A stretch of DNA of 8,514 nucleotides from contig CALGFL010000083.1 of assembly GCA_937881145.1 (NCBI GenBank), forward strand, positions 1 through 8,514, given 5' to 3'. Position numbers and translations under genes: made by a program. This document shows, one piece after another, positions 6,944 through 8,514 of the stretch. Source of the DNA: an uncultured Bordetella sp. (lineage in GTDB: Bacteria > Pseudomonadota > Gammaproteobacteria > Burkholderiales > Burkholderiaceae_B). The notes below the pieces were generated by a model. That model did no database searches. It had not been told where the DNA came from and saw only the letters and a program-made list of their open reading frames with translations. Numbering within the stretch: the stretch's first letter is position 1; each line of letters opens with the position of its first letter.

Positions 6944-6947
6944 CTCC
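6944..6947 (-). promoter_or_regulatory. yajC: Ribosome binding site of yajC
   Basis: GGAG on the minus strand, 8 nt before the yajC ATG at 6935. It is the clearest Shine-Dalgarno in the minus-strand operon visible here. Confidence 0.6.
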
Positions 6948-6980
6948 GGTTGATTGTCTCTATGCGTTCTGCTTTGTGGT

Positions 6981-7007
6981 CTGTCCCCCCGCGTCGGGTT
7001 TGGACAG
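6981..7007 (-). other. Imperfect hairpin in the yajC leader
   Basis: The outer arms CTGTCC (6981-6986) and GGACAG (7002-7007) pair perfectly. Inside them CCCG (6988-6991) pairs with CGGG (6995-6998) around a 3-nt loop, leaving an internal loop of 1 and 3 nt. No U-run follows on the minus strand, so it is not a classical terminator. It would lie in the 5' leader if transcription starts near 7013. Confidence 0.35.
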
Positions 7008-7019
7008 AGCAAGCCGGCT

Positions 7020-7025
7020 AGTATA
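7020..7025 (-). promoter_or_regulatory. Possible -10 box for yajC-secDF
   Basis: TATACT on the minus strand differs from the sigma-70 consensus by one base and is among the few AT-rich stretches in the 139-nt tgt-yajC gap. No good -35 hexamer is seen 16-18 nt upstream (the sequence there reads near CCGGAT). It could be a weak internal promoter or chance. Confidence 0.25.
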
Positions 7026-7037
7026 GCGGGTCGGTGT

Positions 7038-7049
7038 TTCGGATCCGGG
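7038..7049 (-). repeat. 12-nt repeat after the tgt stop (copy 2)
   Basis: Identical to the 12-mer at 6580-6591. Here it lies 25 nt after the tgt stop and overlaps a 6-bp stem (7043-7048 with 7054-7059, loop of 5). A further GGATCC sits at 7070-7075 and runs into the tgt stop codon. A G7 run lies at 7061-7067. Confidence 0.4.
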
Positions 7050-7074
7050 CTTGCCGGATTGGGGGGGACGGATC

Positions 7075-8514
<1,440 letters not shown>

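Noticed and set aside
6981..7007. Intrinsic terminator after tgt
   Set aside because: No U-run follows the stem on the minus strand, and the tgt-yajC-secDF order is normally cotranscribed.

Overview
The window is a high-GC (roughly two-thirds G+C by eye), densely coded bacterial chromosome segment. The protein sequences and the queA-tgt-yajC-secD-secF order point to a betaproteobacterium, most likely Bordetella or Achromobacter (Alcaligenaceae). That assignment rests on recognition and was not checked by a search. I see no mobile element, CRISPR array, tRNA or rRNA, and no convincing undescribed system; this is ordinary chromosome with several small points worth checking.

Left half (1-3450, + strand): four genes in one tight operon, entered partway through the first. 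They are the C-terminal part of an acyl-CoA dehydrogenase-family protein, an enoyl-CoA hydratase/isomerase-family protein (ATGA overlap), a CaiB/BaiF (class III) CoA-transferase, and a nitronate monooxygenase-family flavoprotein. Together they look like a catabolic set. The CoA-transferase would activate an organic acid, the dehydrogenase and the crotonase-fold enzyme would carry out beta-oxidation-like steps, and the flavoprotein would do an oxidative step. The substrate cannot be read from the sequence. Two members lack the usual catalytic residues of their textbook relatives (see findings).

Middle (3451-3526): a perfect 36-nt palindrome with A7/T7 flanks is a bidirectional intrinsic terminator between the convergent operons.

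Right half (3527-8514, - strand, read right to left): queA (3' end only), tgt, yajC, secD, secF. QueA and Tgt act in queuosine modification of tRNA. YajC, SecD and SecF form the accessory complex of the Sec translocon, which uses the proton gradient to help proteins leave the channel on the periplasmic side. queA and tgt overlap by ATGA. The yajC leader, the yajC-secD gap and the secF start each carry an inverted repeat that could form an RNA hairpin. The visible end of queA contains an in-frame 15-bp tandem repeat, which makes it a candidate length-variable locus.
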